Source: Pseudomonadota bacterium
GTDB lineage: Bacteria; Pseudomonadota; Alphaproteobacteria; Sphingomonadales; Sphingomonadaceae
DNA length: 15,829 bases
Assembly (NCBI GenBank): GCA_023433445.1
Contig: JAEZCS010000021.1
Location: forward strand, 1 to 15,829
Direction: 5' to 3'
Of the stretch, positions 6,962-14,827 are shown in pieces. Made by a program: the position numbers and the translations under genes. The notes beneath the pieces were generated by a model. It saw only the letters and a program-made list of their open reading frames with translations. It ran no database searches and was not told the origin of the DNA. The stretch's first letter is position 1. Each line of letters begins with the position of its first letter.

Positions 6962-8134
6962 ATGGGCGAGAATTTCGCTTTCTTTCTTCCGGTCATGATG
7001 GCGAGTTTCGGTATCGTCTTTCTGATCATCTGCAACTGGCAAGTACGCGCGGCCGCCTGGTGGAGCGCGGCTTTCTTCTCGGTTGCGGCGGGTTTCTCCG
7101 TTCCGATCGGCTTTGCCGCAATGCCCAGCCCATTGTGGGGGGTTTTGGCTGATCTGTTATTCGCAACCGGATTTCTACTGTTCAGCCAAGCGTTGCTGGA
7201 CCGCTGGCGCCCTAACTGGCTGTTGCCCCTGCGATTAGCGATATGGGGCGGCTCATTCTCGTTGTCAGTACTGGCGTCCGTTATGAGCAATCTACCGGTT
7301 GAACTGGTGGCTTCGGACTTCGGTTGCTTCCTGCTGATCAGCATTCCCCTCATCGCCGGAAGGACGCACCTCCATAACTCGGCCGATCGCACACTTTTTG
7401 CTGCGGCGTCTCTCGTTGCCCTGGACAATTTGATTAGAGGCGCCAGCGTACCCTTCACCTTATCAAACCACAGCGATTTCCTCGCGAGCGAATATGCATT
7501 CCTGATGCAGGCCCTCGCTTGCATATTCGGCCTGTTTCTGGCGCTTTCCGCTCTCGCGACGCAGGTCTTGGACATTCTGGCCCGCTATAAAAGAGAGGCC
7601 ATGGTCGACCCGCTTTCGGGGCTGTTCAATCGCCGCGGGTTCGATAACGCGATCATGGAAAAGCAGGCGAACGCACTGCCGAGGGGCAGCCTGCTTGTCT
7701 GCGACATCGATCACTTCAAGACCGTCAATGACGCGTATGGCCATGCGGTGGGCGACCAGGTGATCAAAGCCCTGTCCCGTCTGCTAGCGCAAATCGCTCC
7801 CGCAGGCGCCATTGCCGCGCGTTTTGGAGGTGAGGAGTTCGTCCTTTTCCTGCCCGAAACCGATGCGGCGTGTGCAGCGGGAATCGCGAACGAGGTGCGC
7901 GAAGCCTTTGTGCAATCGACCACGCAGCGATTTGGGCAGGACCGGCGACTGACTGCGAGCTTCGGGCTCTCGACTACGCAGGCAGGCGACAGGTCCATCC
8001 ATGACGCCATCGCTCGAGCGGATGAAGCCCTTTATGAAGCCAAGGCGCGCGGGCGGAACCGGGTGTGTGTCCGGCGAGCATTATCCGCCCCAATGAAGCA
8101 AGCCCCATCCATCCCGCGCGTAGTCAGCGCCTGA
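6962..8134 (+). CDS. Membrane diguanylate cyclase (GGDEF domain, polytopic sensor)
   Basis: The 390-residue protein has an N-terminal membrane region of six or seven hydrophobic segments (roughly 6–25, 31–53, 58–78, 87–108, 115–133, a weaker one near 143–160, and 177–203). A cytosolic GGDEF domain follows at about 205–370. GGDEF hallmarks are DPLSGLFNRRGF (216–227), DIDHFKTVND (248–257), RFGGEEF (287–293, an active-type signature) and the closing ADEALYEAKARGRNR. It should therefore make cyclic di-GMP from two GTP. The position nine residues before GGEEF, where PleD-type enzymes carry the RxxD inhibitory site, reads PAGA, so product feedback through that site is not expected. The sensor region matches no named input domain I can recall. 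A 20-residue polar tail follows the domain. A strong bidirectional terminator lies directly after the stop. Confidence 0.93.
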   Translation: MGENFAFFLPVMMASFGIVFLIICNWQVRAAAWWSAAFFSVAAGFSVPIGFAAMPSPLWGVLADLLFATGFLLFSQALLDRWRPNWLLPLRLAIWGGSFSLSVLASVMSNLPVELVASDFGCFLLISIPLIAGRTHLHNSADRTLFAAASLVALDNLIRGASVPFTLSNHSDFLASEYAFLMQALACIFGLFLALSALATQVLDILARYKREAMVDPLSGLFNRRGFDNAIMEKQANALPRGSLLVCDIDHFKTVNDAYGHAVGDQVIKALSRLLAQIAPAGAIAARFGGEEFVLFLPETDAACAAGIANEVREAFVQSTTQRFGQDRRLTASFGLSTTQAGDRSIHDAIARADEALYEAKARGRNRVCVRRALSAPMKQAPSIPRVVSA

Positions 8135-8138
8135 ATGT

Positions 8139-8167
8139 AAAAAGGGCCGCACAGCGGCGGCCCTTTT
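8139..8167. terminator. Bidirectional intrinsic terminator
   Basis: AAAAGGGCCGC (8140–8150) pairs perfectly with GCGGCCCTTTT (8157–8167) around a six-base loop, giving an 11-pair stem. T-runs flank it in both directions: four T on the + strand and five T when read on the – strand. It lies five bases after the stop of the diguanylate cyclase gene and 25 bases beyond the lpdA stop, so it serves both convergent units. Confidence 0.9.
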
Positions 8168-8191
8168 CGAACTTGCTACAAGTGACACTGG

Positions 8192-9592
8192 TCACATGTG
8201 AATTGGCTTGCCGGTGACCGCCATCGCGGCTTCCTTGATCGCTTCGCTGTGCGTCGGGTGGGCGTGGCAGGTATAGGCGATGTCCTCGCTGGACGCGCCG
8301 AATTCCATCGCCTGCGCAGCCTGCGCGATCATCGTTCCCGCTACTGTCGCGATGACCCATACGCCCAGGACACGATCCGTCTCTGCATCTGCGATCACCT
8401 TCACAAAACCTTCCGGCTCATGATTGGTCTTGGCGCGGCTGTTTGCCATCATCGGGAACTTGCCGACCTTGACAGCGCCACGCTCCTTGGCTGCTTCCTC
8501 GGTCAAGCCGACGCCTGCAATCTCGGGCTTCGTATAGACGACGGAGGGGATGACCGCATGATTCACGATGCCGGTCAGCCCGGCGATATTTTCAGCGACC
8601 GCAATACCTTCATCTTCAGCCTTGTGCGCCAGCATGGGACCGGGGATGACGTCGCCAATGGCCCACACGCCGGGGATTTTGGTCGCAAAGTCATGATCGG
8701 TTTCGATCTGGCCGCGAGCGTTCAGTTCAAGCCCGATCTTGTCAAGGCCGAGCCCGTCAGTGTTAGGCCGGCGACCGATCGATACGAGCACCACGTCCGC
8801 CTCAATCGTCTCCGAAGCACCACCGGTGGCAGGCTCAACCGTCAAGCGAACGCCCTTCTTGTGGGCCTCGGCACCCGTGACCTTGGTGCCCAGCTTATAT
8901 TCGAAGCCCTGCTTCTTGAAGATCTTGTTCGCTTCCTTGCGAACCTCGCCATCCATGCCAGGCAGGATCTGGTCGAGAAACTCAACCACGGTCACCTTCG
9001 AGCCCAGACGGCGCCATACCGAACCCAGCTCCAGCCCGATCACACCGCCACCGACGACGACCATATGATCCGGCACCTTGTCCAGTTCCAGAGCGCCCGT
9101 TGAGTCAACGATCAGGCCCTTGTCATTGTCGACCTCGACGCCCGGCAATGGAGTCACGGAAGACCCTGTCGCGATGATGATGTTCTTGGCGGTGACGGTC
9201 TGACCGCCAACCTCGACCGTGTTTGCACCGGTAAAGCTGGCCCGGCCCTTCAGCCAGTCGACCTTGTTCTTCTTGAACAGGAACTCGATGCCCCCGGTCA
9301 GACCCTTCACCGCATCCTTGCGCTGACCCTGCATGGTGTCGAGGTCCAGGCTCATCTTGTCGATCTTGACGCCCAGTTTCGCGAGCGCGCCGCCAGCAGC
9401 CTCTTCATAAAGCTCTGAGGCATGCAGCAGCGCCTTCGACGGAATGCAGCCGACGTTGAGGCAAGTGCCGCCCAGCGTCTCGCGGCTTTCCGCGCAGGCG
9501 GTCTTAAGGCCAAGCTGCGCGGCCCGGATCGCAGCCACATAGCCGCCCGGACCAGCGCCAATCACCAGGACGTCATAATCGAAGTCAGCCAT
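8192..9592 (-). CDS. lpdA: Dihydrolipoyl dehydrogenase (E3)
   Basis: E3 reoxidises the dihydrolipoyl arm of E2 with FAD and NAD+; as the last gene of a mdh–sucD–sucA–sucB–lpdA run it most likely serves 2-oxoglutarate dehydrogenase. The 466-residue protein has the FAD motif GAGPGGY (12–18), the redox disulfide Cys44/Cys49 in GGTCLNVGCIPSK, ATGS (141–144), the NAD motif VVVGGGVIGLELG (188–200), SIGRRPNT (271–278), AIGDV (311–315) and the C-terminal dyad His445/Glu450 in CHAHPTHSE. I start at ATG 9592 because GGAG lies six bases upstream; an earlier in-frame TTG at 9646 would add 18 residues that look non-homologous. One lineage-type oddity: the usual GVHIIGP-type block reads GVWVIATVAGT (410–420). 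A 133-base gap with a degenerate palindromic repeat separates it from sucB. Confidence 0.97.
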   Translation of the reverse strand: MADFDYDVLVIGAGPGGYVAAIRAAQLGLKTACAESRETLGGTCLNVGCIPSKALLHASELYEEAAGGALAKLGVKIDKMSLDLDTMQGQRKDAVKGLTGGIEFLFKKNKVDWLKGRASFTGANTVEVGGQTVTAKNIIIATGSSVTPLPGVEVDNDKGLIVDSTGALELDKVPDHMVVVGGGVIGLELGSVWRRLGSKVTVVEFLDQILPGMDGEVRKEANKIFKKQGFEYKLGTKVTGAEAHKKGVRLTVEPATGGASETIEADVVLVSIGRRPNTDGLGLDKIGLELNARGQIETDHDFATKIPGVWAIGDVIPGPMLAHKAEDEGIAVAENIAGLTGIVNHAVIPSVVYTKPEIAGVGLTEEAAKERGAVKVGKFPMMANSRAKTNHEPEGFVKVIADAETDRVLGVWVIATVAGTMIAQAAQAMEFGASSEDIAYTCHAHPTHSEAIKEAAMAVTGKPIHM

Positions 9593-9598
9593 CTCAAT

Positions 9599-9602
9599 CT
9601 CC
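9599..9602 (-). promoter_or_regulatory. Ribosome binding site of lpdA
   Basis: GGAG on the – strand lies six bases before the ATG at 9592 and decides for that start over the upstream in-frame TTG. Confidence 0.75.
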
Positions 9603-9682
9603 GTTCGCCCTTGTGCCGAGCCGCTCGTCTCGTCCCAACCTGTCAAAGGGCATTACTTCGTCTTTCGTCCCCTAGAAGGACA

Positions 9683-9710
9683 GGGCTTAGACAGGCTTAG
9701 CCCGAACGGG
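9683..9710. repeat. Degenerate palindromic repeat in the sucB–lpdA gap
   Basis: GGGCT (9683–9687) and AGCCC (9699–9703) are inverted, and CCCG-AA-CGGG (9701–9710) forms a second, overlapping hairpin. GGCTTAG occurs twice in direct orientation (9684–9690, 9694–9700). The block resembles, with several changes, an intergenic palindrome I recall from sphingomonads with the core CTTCGACAAGCTCAG followed by CCGAACGG. The rest of the 133-base gap shows nothing clear. Confidence 0.45.
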
Positions 9711-9725
9711 ATGACAGAGTGACCT

Positions 9726-10973
9726 TTACAGGTCGATCAGCAGACGGGTCGGATCCTCGATCGCATTCTTCACAGCGACAAGGAAGGTGACCGCTTCGCG
9801 ACCGTCGATCAGGCGGTGGTCGTAGCTCAGCGCCAGATACATCATCGGGCGGATGACGATCTGACCATCGCGAACGACCGGCCGATCCTCGATACGGTGA
9901 AGACCCAGCACTGCCGACTGAGGCGGGTTGATGATCGGGCTCGACAGCAGCGAACCGAACACACCGCCATTGGAGATAGTGAAGGTACCGCCCTTCATAT
10001 CTTCCATCGTCAGCGTGCCTTCCTTGGCCTTCTTGCCAAAGCCGCCAATCGTCTTTTCGATATCCGCAACGCTCAGGGATTCGGCGTTGCGGATCACCGG
10101 CACCACCAGGCCGTTCGGAGCCGATACGGCGACCGAGATATCCGCGAAGTCGTTATAGACGATCTCGTCACCATCGATCTGCGCGTTGACACCCGGAATG
10201 TCGCGCAGCGCCATGCAGACGGCCTTGGTGAAGAAGCCCATGAAGCCCAGACGGACACCATGTTTCTTCTCGAACAGGTCCTTATACTTGGCGCGCGCCT
10301 CGATGACATTCGTCATGTCGACATCATTATAGGTCGTGAGCAGCGCCGCGTTATTCTGTGCTTCCTTCAGACGCTTGGCAACGGTCTGGCGCAGACGAGT
10401 CATCTTGACGCGTTCCTGGCGGCGGCTCGGGCCAGCAGCCGGAGCGTCAGCAGCAGGTACAGTGGCCGGGGCCGAAGCCGTCGCCTTCGCAGTGCCTGCA
10501 GCCACGGCCGCCATCACGTCGTCCTTGGTCAGACGGCCGTCCTTGCCGGTGCCCTTGATCTTGCTGGGGTCGAGACCATGCTCCAGCACCAGGCGACGAA
10601 CGGCGGGAGACAACGTCAGATTGCCGCCTTCTTCCTCATCAGCCGGCGCAGATGCAGCGGGCGCAGGCGTCCCAGCCTCCGCCTTTGCAGCGGGAGCAGG
10701 CGTGGCTGGCGCTGCCGGGGCAGCCGCGGCCGATGCGCCTTCGTTGATCATTGCCAGCAGTGCGCCGACGTTCACCGTGTCGCCTTCCTTGGCGATGATG
10801 TCGCCCAAGGTTCCGCCGACCGGCGCTGGCACGTCTACTGCCACCTTATCGGTTTCCAGGCTGACGATCGGCTCGTCGGCCTTCACCGCCTCGCCGGGCT
10901 TCTTCAGCCACTGGCCAACGGTCGCTTCGGTAACGGATTCGCCCAGCGTGGGGACTTTGACTTCAGTTGCCAT
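9726..10973 (-). CDS. sucB: Dihydrolipoyllysine succinyltransferase (2-oxoglutarate dehydrogenase E2)
   Basis: E2 (also called OdhB) forms the core of the 2-oxoglutarate dehydrogenase complex and transfers the succinyl group from its lipoyl arm to CoA. The 415-residue protein has one lipoyl domain (2–76) with the lipoylated Lys43 in ETDKVAV. An Ala/Pro-rich linker follows (79–111), then the E1/E3-binding domain (about 118–156, LSPAVRRLVLEHGLD and GTGKDGRLTKDDV), a second Ala/Pro linker, and the catalytic domain (185–415) with YDHRLIDGREAV (His386 and Asp390 in the active site). The lipoyl-domain opening (VPTLGESVTEATV) and the SNGGVFGSLLSSPIINPPQSAVLG block mark it as a succinyl rather than an acetyl transferase. 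Only eight bases separate it from the sucA stop; the weak AAAGG ribosome site lies within the sucA 3' end, so translation is probably coupled. Confidence 0.97.
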   Translation of the reverse strand: MATEVKVPTLGESVTEATVGQWLKKPGEAVKADEPIVSLETDKVAVDVPAPVGGTLGDIIAKEGDTVNVGALLAMINEGASAAAAPAAPATPAPAAKAEAGTPAPAASAPADEEEGGNLTLSPAVRRLVLEHGLDPSKIKGTGKDGRLTKDDVMAAVAAGTAKATASAPATVPAADAPAAGPSRRQERVKMTRLRQTVAKRLKEAQNNAALLTTYNDVDMTNVIEARAKYKDLFEKKHGVRLGFMGFFTKAVCMALRDIPGVNAQIDGDEIVYNDFADISVAVSAPNGLVVPVIRNAESLSVADIEKTIGGFGKKAKEGTLTMEDMKGGTFTISNGGVFGSLLSSPIINPPQSAVLGLHRIEDRPVVRDGQIVIRPMMYLALSYDHRLIDGREAVTFLVAVKNAIEDPTRLLIDL

Positions 10974-10981
10974 GAGCTGTG

Positions 10982-13792
10982 TCAGCCTTTCTTCTGGCGG
11001 CGGATTTCTTCACGAACGCTGTGACCCAGCGCATCGGCGACGAGGGCGCCCTGTTCAGCGACATGGCGCTTGGCAAGGCCGGTTGCGGGCGACGCAGCCG
11101 CCTTGCGCCCGGCATAGCGAGCGCGCATAGGCGCCTTGTCCGCCTGGGCCAAAGCCTCTTCGACATAAGGCTCGACAAAGAACCAGGCGCCGTTGTTGCG
11201 TGGCTCTTCCTGGCACCAGACAACCTCTTCAAGGTTCGTCATGCGCTTGATGCGCGTGGCAAGCGCATCGGTGGCGAACGGGTAGATCTGTTCGATGCGC
11301 AGGATCTGCACATCCGTATCCCCGGCTGCGTCGCGCGCTTCCATAAGGTCGTAGAACACCTTGCCCGAGCACAGGACGAGCCGCTTCGTATCTGCATCCG
11401 CGGCACCGTTAGGGTCGGACAGGATCCGCTTGAAATGCGTCTCGCCAACAAAGTCCTCGGCTTTGCTCACCGCCAGCTTGTGCCGCAACAGCGACTTGGG
11501 CGTCATGATGATGAGCGGCTTGCGGAACGGGCGAAGCATCTGCCGCCGTAGAACATGGAAATAGTTCGCGGGCGTCGTGATGTTCGCGACCTGGATGTTC
11601 CCTTCGGCGCAAAGCTGAAGGAAGCGCTCCAGACGGGCAGAGCTATGTTCCGGTCCCTGCCCCTCATAGCCATGCGGCAACAGGCAAACGAGGCCGTTCG
11701 AACGCAGCCACTTCGTTTCCGATGAGGCGATATACTGGTCGAACACGATCTGCGCGCCGTTGGCAAAGTCGCCGAACTGCGCTTCCCAAAGCACCAGGCT
11801 CTTCGGATCTGCCAGCGCATAGCCATATTCAAAGCCAAGCACGCCATATTCGGACAGGGGTGAATCCAGCACTTCAAACCGGCCGTGCGGGACGGTCGAG
11901 AGCGGGATATATTTGTTCTCGCTATCCTGATCGACCCAAACGGCGTGACGCTGGCTGAACGTGCCACGACCGGAGTCCTGACCCGACAGACGGACACCAT
12001 AGCCCTCTGACAGAAGCGACCCAAAAGCCAGTGCCTCGCCGGTCGCCCAGTCGAAGTTCACACCATTCTTGAACATCTCGGCCTTGGCCTCGATCACCCG
12101 CTTCAGGGTTTTGTGAACGTTGAGCCCTTCCGGGACGGTGGTCAGCGTCTTGCCAAGGCTGTCGAAGAGCTTCTGGCTGATCGCACTTTCCACATTCTGC
12201 CGCGCCGTTTCGGCATCGGCAGGCTTGTGAAGCCCCGACCAGCGACCTGCGAACCAGTCCGCCTTGTTGGCCTTGTAGCTCTTGGCGGCTTCAAACTCTT
12301 CTTCCAGGTGATTGACGAAGTCGCCCGTCACCTTGCTGACGAAATCATCGTCCACCACGCCTTCGGCCTTCAGCCGCGCCGAATAGACGTCGCTGACCGG
12401 CGCATGCTGGCGGATCTTCGCGTACATCTGCGGCTGGGTGAAGCTCGGCTCGTCGCCTTCATTGTGACCGAAGCGGCGGTAGCACCACATGTCGATGACG
12501 ATGTCGCGGTGGAAAGTCTGGCGATATTCGATCGCCAATTTGCACGCGAAAGTTACAGCTTCCGGATCATCCCCGTTGACGTGCAGGATCGGCGCCTGAA
12601 CGCCCTTCGCGACATCGCTTGGGTAAGGCGAGCCGCGCGAGAATTGCGGGCTGGTCGTGAAGCCGATCTGGTTGTTGACGATGAAGTGAATGCAGCCGCC
12701 GGTATTGTAGCCCGATACGCCGGAAAAGCCGAAGCATTCCCAGACGATGCCTTGCCCGGCAAAAGCCGCGTCGCCGTGAATCAGCACGGGGAGCACCTGC
12801 TCATGCTTATTCAGATCGTCGCGGAAGGTCTGCTGCGCGCGCACCTTGCCGAGAACCACGGGGTCGACCGTTTCAAGGTGCGAAGGATTTGGCACCAGCG
12901 ACATGTGGACCTTGACGCCGTCAAACTCACGGTCAGTCGATGTGCCGAGGTGATATTTGACGTCGCCGGATCCGCCGACATCTTCCGGGTTGGCCGTGCC
13001 GCCGGAAAATTCGTGGAAGATGACGCGGAAGCCCTTCGCCATCACGTTCGCGAGGACGTTCAGGCGGCCGCGGTGGGCCATACCATAGACGATTTCGCGA
13101 ATACCGCTCGCGCCACCATGCTTGATGATAGCTTCGAGTGCGGGGATCATCGATTCACCGCCGTCCAGACCGAAGCGCTTGGTACCGACATATTTGCGGC
13201 CCAGGAACTTCTCATACTGCTCGGCGTGAATCACCTTGGCGAGGATCGCTTTCTTGCCTTCGGGCGTGAACTGAATTTCCTTGTTCTTGCCCTCCAGCCG
13301 CTCCTGCAGGAACCGACGCTCTTCAACGTCGGCGATGTGCATATATTCCAGGCCGACATTGCCGCAATAATTGGCCCGCAAAATGTCCACGATCTCACCG
13401 ACGGTGGCATATTGCAGACCGAGGGTGCCGCCGAGATAGATCTTCTTCTGAGGATCGTTCAGGCCATGATATTCCGGCGTCAGGTCAGCAGGCAGGTCGC
13501 GCTGGACGAGGCCGAGCGGGTCAAGATTAGCCGCGAGATGGCCGCGTACGCGATAGGTACGGATCAGCATCTGCGCGCGGATCGCGTCGTCAGCGGCGCT
13601 GACCGCGTCGGCATCGGAAACGGGCTTGCCAGCCGATTTGGCAGCGGCCTTCACCGCTACCTGCATCTGGGTGGGGTCAAGAGCACCGGTCAGATCGTCG
13701 GTGTCCGACAGCGGCCAATTGGGGCGCGCCCAGCTTGGCCCGCGCTCCATTTCAAAGTCCTGGTTCTCGTAACCCATGCCTTCAAATCCCAT
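10982..13792 (-). CDS. sucA: 2-Oxoglutarate dehydrogenase E1 component
   Basis: E1 (also called OdhA) decarboxylates 2-oxoglutarate with thiamine diphosphate and succinylates the E2 lipoyl arm. The 936-residue length matches the family. Conserved blocks include YGMAHRGRLNVLANV (236–250, active-site His240), LIHGDAAFAGQGIVWE (337–352), FIVNNQIGFTT (370–380, thiamine diphosphate and magnesium region), CYRRFGHNEGDEPSFTQP (437–454), the transketolase-type block GYEGQGPEHSSARLERF (708–724), CSGKVFYDL (808–816) and WCQEEPRNNGAW (859–870). The N-terminus differs from E. coli and mycobacterial types: no segment like FLSGANAAYIEELY is visible, only GPSWARPNWPLSDTDDL (18–34). ATG 13792 has only a weak ribosome site; Met6 and Met15 are alternatives, but the MGFEG opening fits what I recall of sphingomonad homologues. 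It is coupled to sucB by an eight-base gap. Confidence 0.97.
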   Translation of the reverse strand: MGFEGMGYENQDFEMERGPSWARPNWPLSDTDDLTGALDPTQMQVAVKAAAKSAGKPVSDADAVSAADDAIRAQMLIRTYRVRGHLAANLDPLGLVQRDLPADLTPEYHGLNDPQKKIYLGGTLGLQYATVGEIVDILRANYCGNVGLEYMHIADVEERRFLQERLEGKNKEIQFTPEGKKAILAKVIHAEQYEKFLGRKYVGTKRFGLDGGESMIPALEAIIKHGGASGIREIVYGMAHRGRLNVLANVMAKGFRVIFHEFSGGTANPEDVGGSGDVKYHLGTSTDREFDGVKVHMSLVPNPSHLETVDPVVLGKVRAQQTFRDDLNKHEQVLPVLIHGDAAFAGQGIVWECFGFSGVSGYNTGGCIHFIVNNQIGFTTSPQFSRGSPYPSDVAKGVQAPILHVNGDDPEAVTFACKLAIEYRQTFHRDIVIDMWCYRRFGHNEGDEPSFTQPQMYAKIRQHAPVSDVYSARLKAEGVVDDDFVSKVTGDFVNHLEEEFEAAKSYKANKADWFAGRWSGLHKPADAETARQNVESAISQKLFDSLGKTLTTVPEGLNVHKTLKRVIEAKAEMFKNGVNFDWATGEALAFGSLLSEGYGVRLSGQDSGRGTFSQRHAVWVDQDSENKYIPLSTVPHGRFEVLDSPLSEYGVLGFEYGYALADPKSLVLWEAQFGDFANGAQIVFDQYIASSETKWLRSNGLVCLLPHGYEGQGPEHSSARLERFLQLCAEGNIQVANITTPANYFHVLRRQMLRPFRKPLIIMTPKSLLRHKLAVSKAEDFVGETHFKRILSDPNGAADADTKRLVLCSGKVFYDLMEARDAAGDTDVQILRIEQIYPFATDALATRIKRMTNLEEVVWCQEEPRNNGAWFFVEPYVEEALAQADKAPMRARYAGRKAAASPATGLAKRHVAEQGALVADALGHSVREEIRRQKKG

Positions 13793-13826
13793 GCCTGCCG
13801 CGTGCAGTCGCGGAGCGGGGTGTAAA

Positions 13827-13850
13827 GCGGCCGAGGTGCAGCCCGGCCGC
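13827..13850 (-). other. Intercistronic stem-loop between sucD and sucA
   Basis: GCGGCCG (13827–13833) pairs perfectly with CGGCCGC (13844–13850), and the loop can add a GG/CC pair. Read on the – strand the hairpin is followed by TTTACA, only three T, so it is at best a partial terminator. It fills much of the 73-base gap and could protect, process or attenuate the operon mRNA. Confidence 0.6.
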
Positions 13851-13865
13851 CTTGTCCGTTCTGCC

Positions 13866-14750
13866 TTAGCCCTTCAGGACTTCGACAAGCGTCGAGCCCA
13901 GTTCGGACGGGCTGGCCGCAACCTTGATCCCGGCTGCTTCCAACGCCGCGATCTTGCTTTCGGCGTCGCCCTTGCCGCCCGACACGATCGCGCCGGCATG
14001 GCCCATGCGGCGGCCCGGAGGCGCAGTGCGGCCAGCGATAAAGCCAGCCATCGGCTTCTTGCGACCACGCTTGGCTTCGTCGATCAGGAACTGAGCAGCC
14101 TGCTCTTCGGCGTCGCCGCCGATTTCGCCGATCATGATGATCGATTCGGTCGCGTCGTCGGCCAGGAACAGTTCCAACACATCGATGAAGTTGGTGCCGT
14201 TCACGGGGTCGCCGCCGATGCCGACTGCGGTCGTCTGGCCGAGGCCAGCGTTAGTGGTCTGGAACACCGCTTCATAAGTCAGGGTACCAGAGCGCGACAC
14301 GACGCCGACCGAGCCCTTGGAGAAGATCGAACCGGGCATGATGCCGATCTTGCATTCGTTCGGCGTCAGGACGCCGGGGCAGTTCGGACCGATCAGGCGC
14401 GACTTGCTGCCGGACAGGGCGCGCTTCACGCGCACCATGTCGAGCACGGGGATACCCTCGGTAATGCAGACGATCAGCGGGATTTCGGCGTCGATCGCTT
14501 CAAGGATCGAATCCGCAGCGAACGGCGGCGGCACGTAGATGACCGAAGCGTCAGCGCCCGTCTTGGACTTGGCTTCCGCGACAGTATCGTACATCGGCAG
14601 ACCGATATGGGTCGTGCCGCCCTTCCCCGGCGTGACACCCGCAACCATCTGCGTGCCATAAGCCAGCGCCTGTTCGGTGTGGAAGGTGCCGGTGGCGCCG
14701 GTCATACCCTGGGTAATGACCTTGGTGTTCTTGTTCACCAGAATGGACAT
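13866..14750 (-). CDS. sucD: Succinyl-CoA synthetase (succinate–CoA ligase) subunit alpha
   Basis: SucD with its beta partner converts succinyl-CoA to succinate while making ATP or GTP. The 294-residue protein shows the CoA-binding Rossmann segment (TGATGTFHTEQALAYGT, 17–33; VAGVTPGKGG, 36–45), YVPPPFAAD (72–80), CITEGIPV (95–102), RLIGPNCPGVLTP (118–130), GEIGGDAEE (208–216) and the phosphohistidine loop GRRMGHAGAIVSGGKGD (246–262), with His251 as the phosphorylated residue. The length matches the family. The start is ATG 14750 with AAGGGA five bases upstream. The beta-subunit gene sucC is not adjacent: the neighbours are mdh (98 bases upstream) and sucA (73 bases downstream), and nothing else in the window encodes an ATP-grasp beta subunit. 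The holoenzyme therefore needs a sucC from elsewhere in the genome. Confidence 0.98.
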   Translation of the reverse strand: MSILVNKNTKVITQGMTGATGTFHTEQALAYGTQMVAGVTPGKGGTTHIGLPMYDTVAEAKSKTGADASVIYVPPPFAADSILEAIDAEIPLIVCITEGIPVLDMVRVKRALSGSKSRLIGPNCPGVLTPNECKIGIMPGSIFSKGSVGVVSRSGTLTYEAVFQTTNAGLGQTTAVGIGGDPVNGTNFIDVLELFLADDATESIIMIGEIGGDAEEQAAQFLIDEAKRGRKKPMAGFIAGRTAPPGRRMGHAGAIVSGGKGDAESKIAALEAAGIKVAASPSELGSTLVEVLKG

Positions 14751-14755
14751 GTCAG

Positions 14756-14761
14756 TCCCTT
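14756..14761 (-). promoter_or_regulatory. Ribosome binding site of sucD
   Basis: AAGGGA on the – strand lies five bases before the ATG at 14750. It is a near-ideal site that supports independent translation of sucD after the 98-base gap. Confidence 0.75.
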
Positions 14762-14800
14762 TACATTCTGTGGACGTGGCACTTCAGATGAAGGCAGCAT

Positions 14801-14827
14801 GTCCCAGGCTGCTCACTCACCTGGGAC
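14801..14827 (-). other. Stem-loop in the mdh–sucD gap, with an alternative stem
   Basis: GTCCCAGG (14801–14808) and CCTGGGAC (14820–14827) form a perfect eight-pair stem around an 11-base loop. A second stem, GCAGC (14794–14798) with GCTGC (14808–14812), would enclose the left arm of the first, so the two exclude each other. No T-tract follows on the – strand, which argues against simple termination. Confidence 0.6.

Noticed and set aside
9593..9646. Extended N-terminus for lpdA from TTG 9646
   Set aside because: The 18 added residues have no E3 similarity, and a good ribosome site precedes ATG 9592.
10640..10740. Low-complexity Ala/Pro-coding stretch in sucB that looks repetitive
   Set aside because: This is the normal flexible linker between the lipoyl and subunit-binding domains, not a mobile or tandem repeat.
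12113..13825. Long + strand open frame (570 codons) opposite sucA
   Set aside because: It lies fully antisense to a certain E1 gene. The translation is rich in Arg, His, Asp and Val with no family signal, as expected from the complement of a GC-rich coding sequence.
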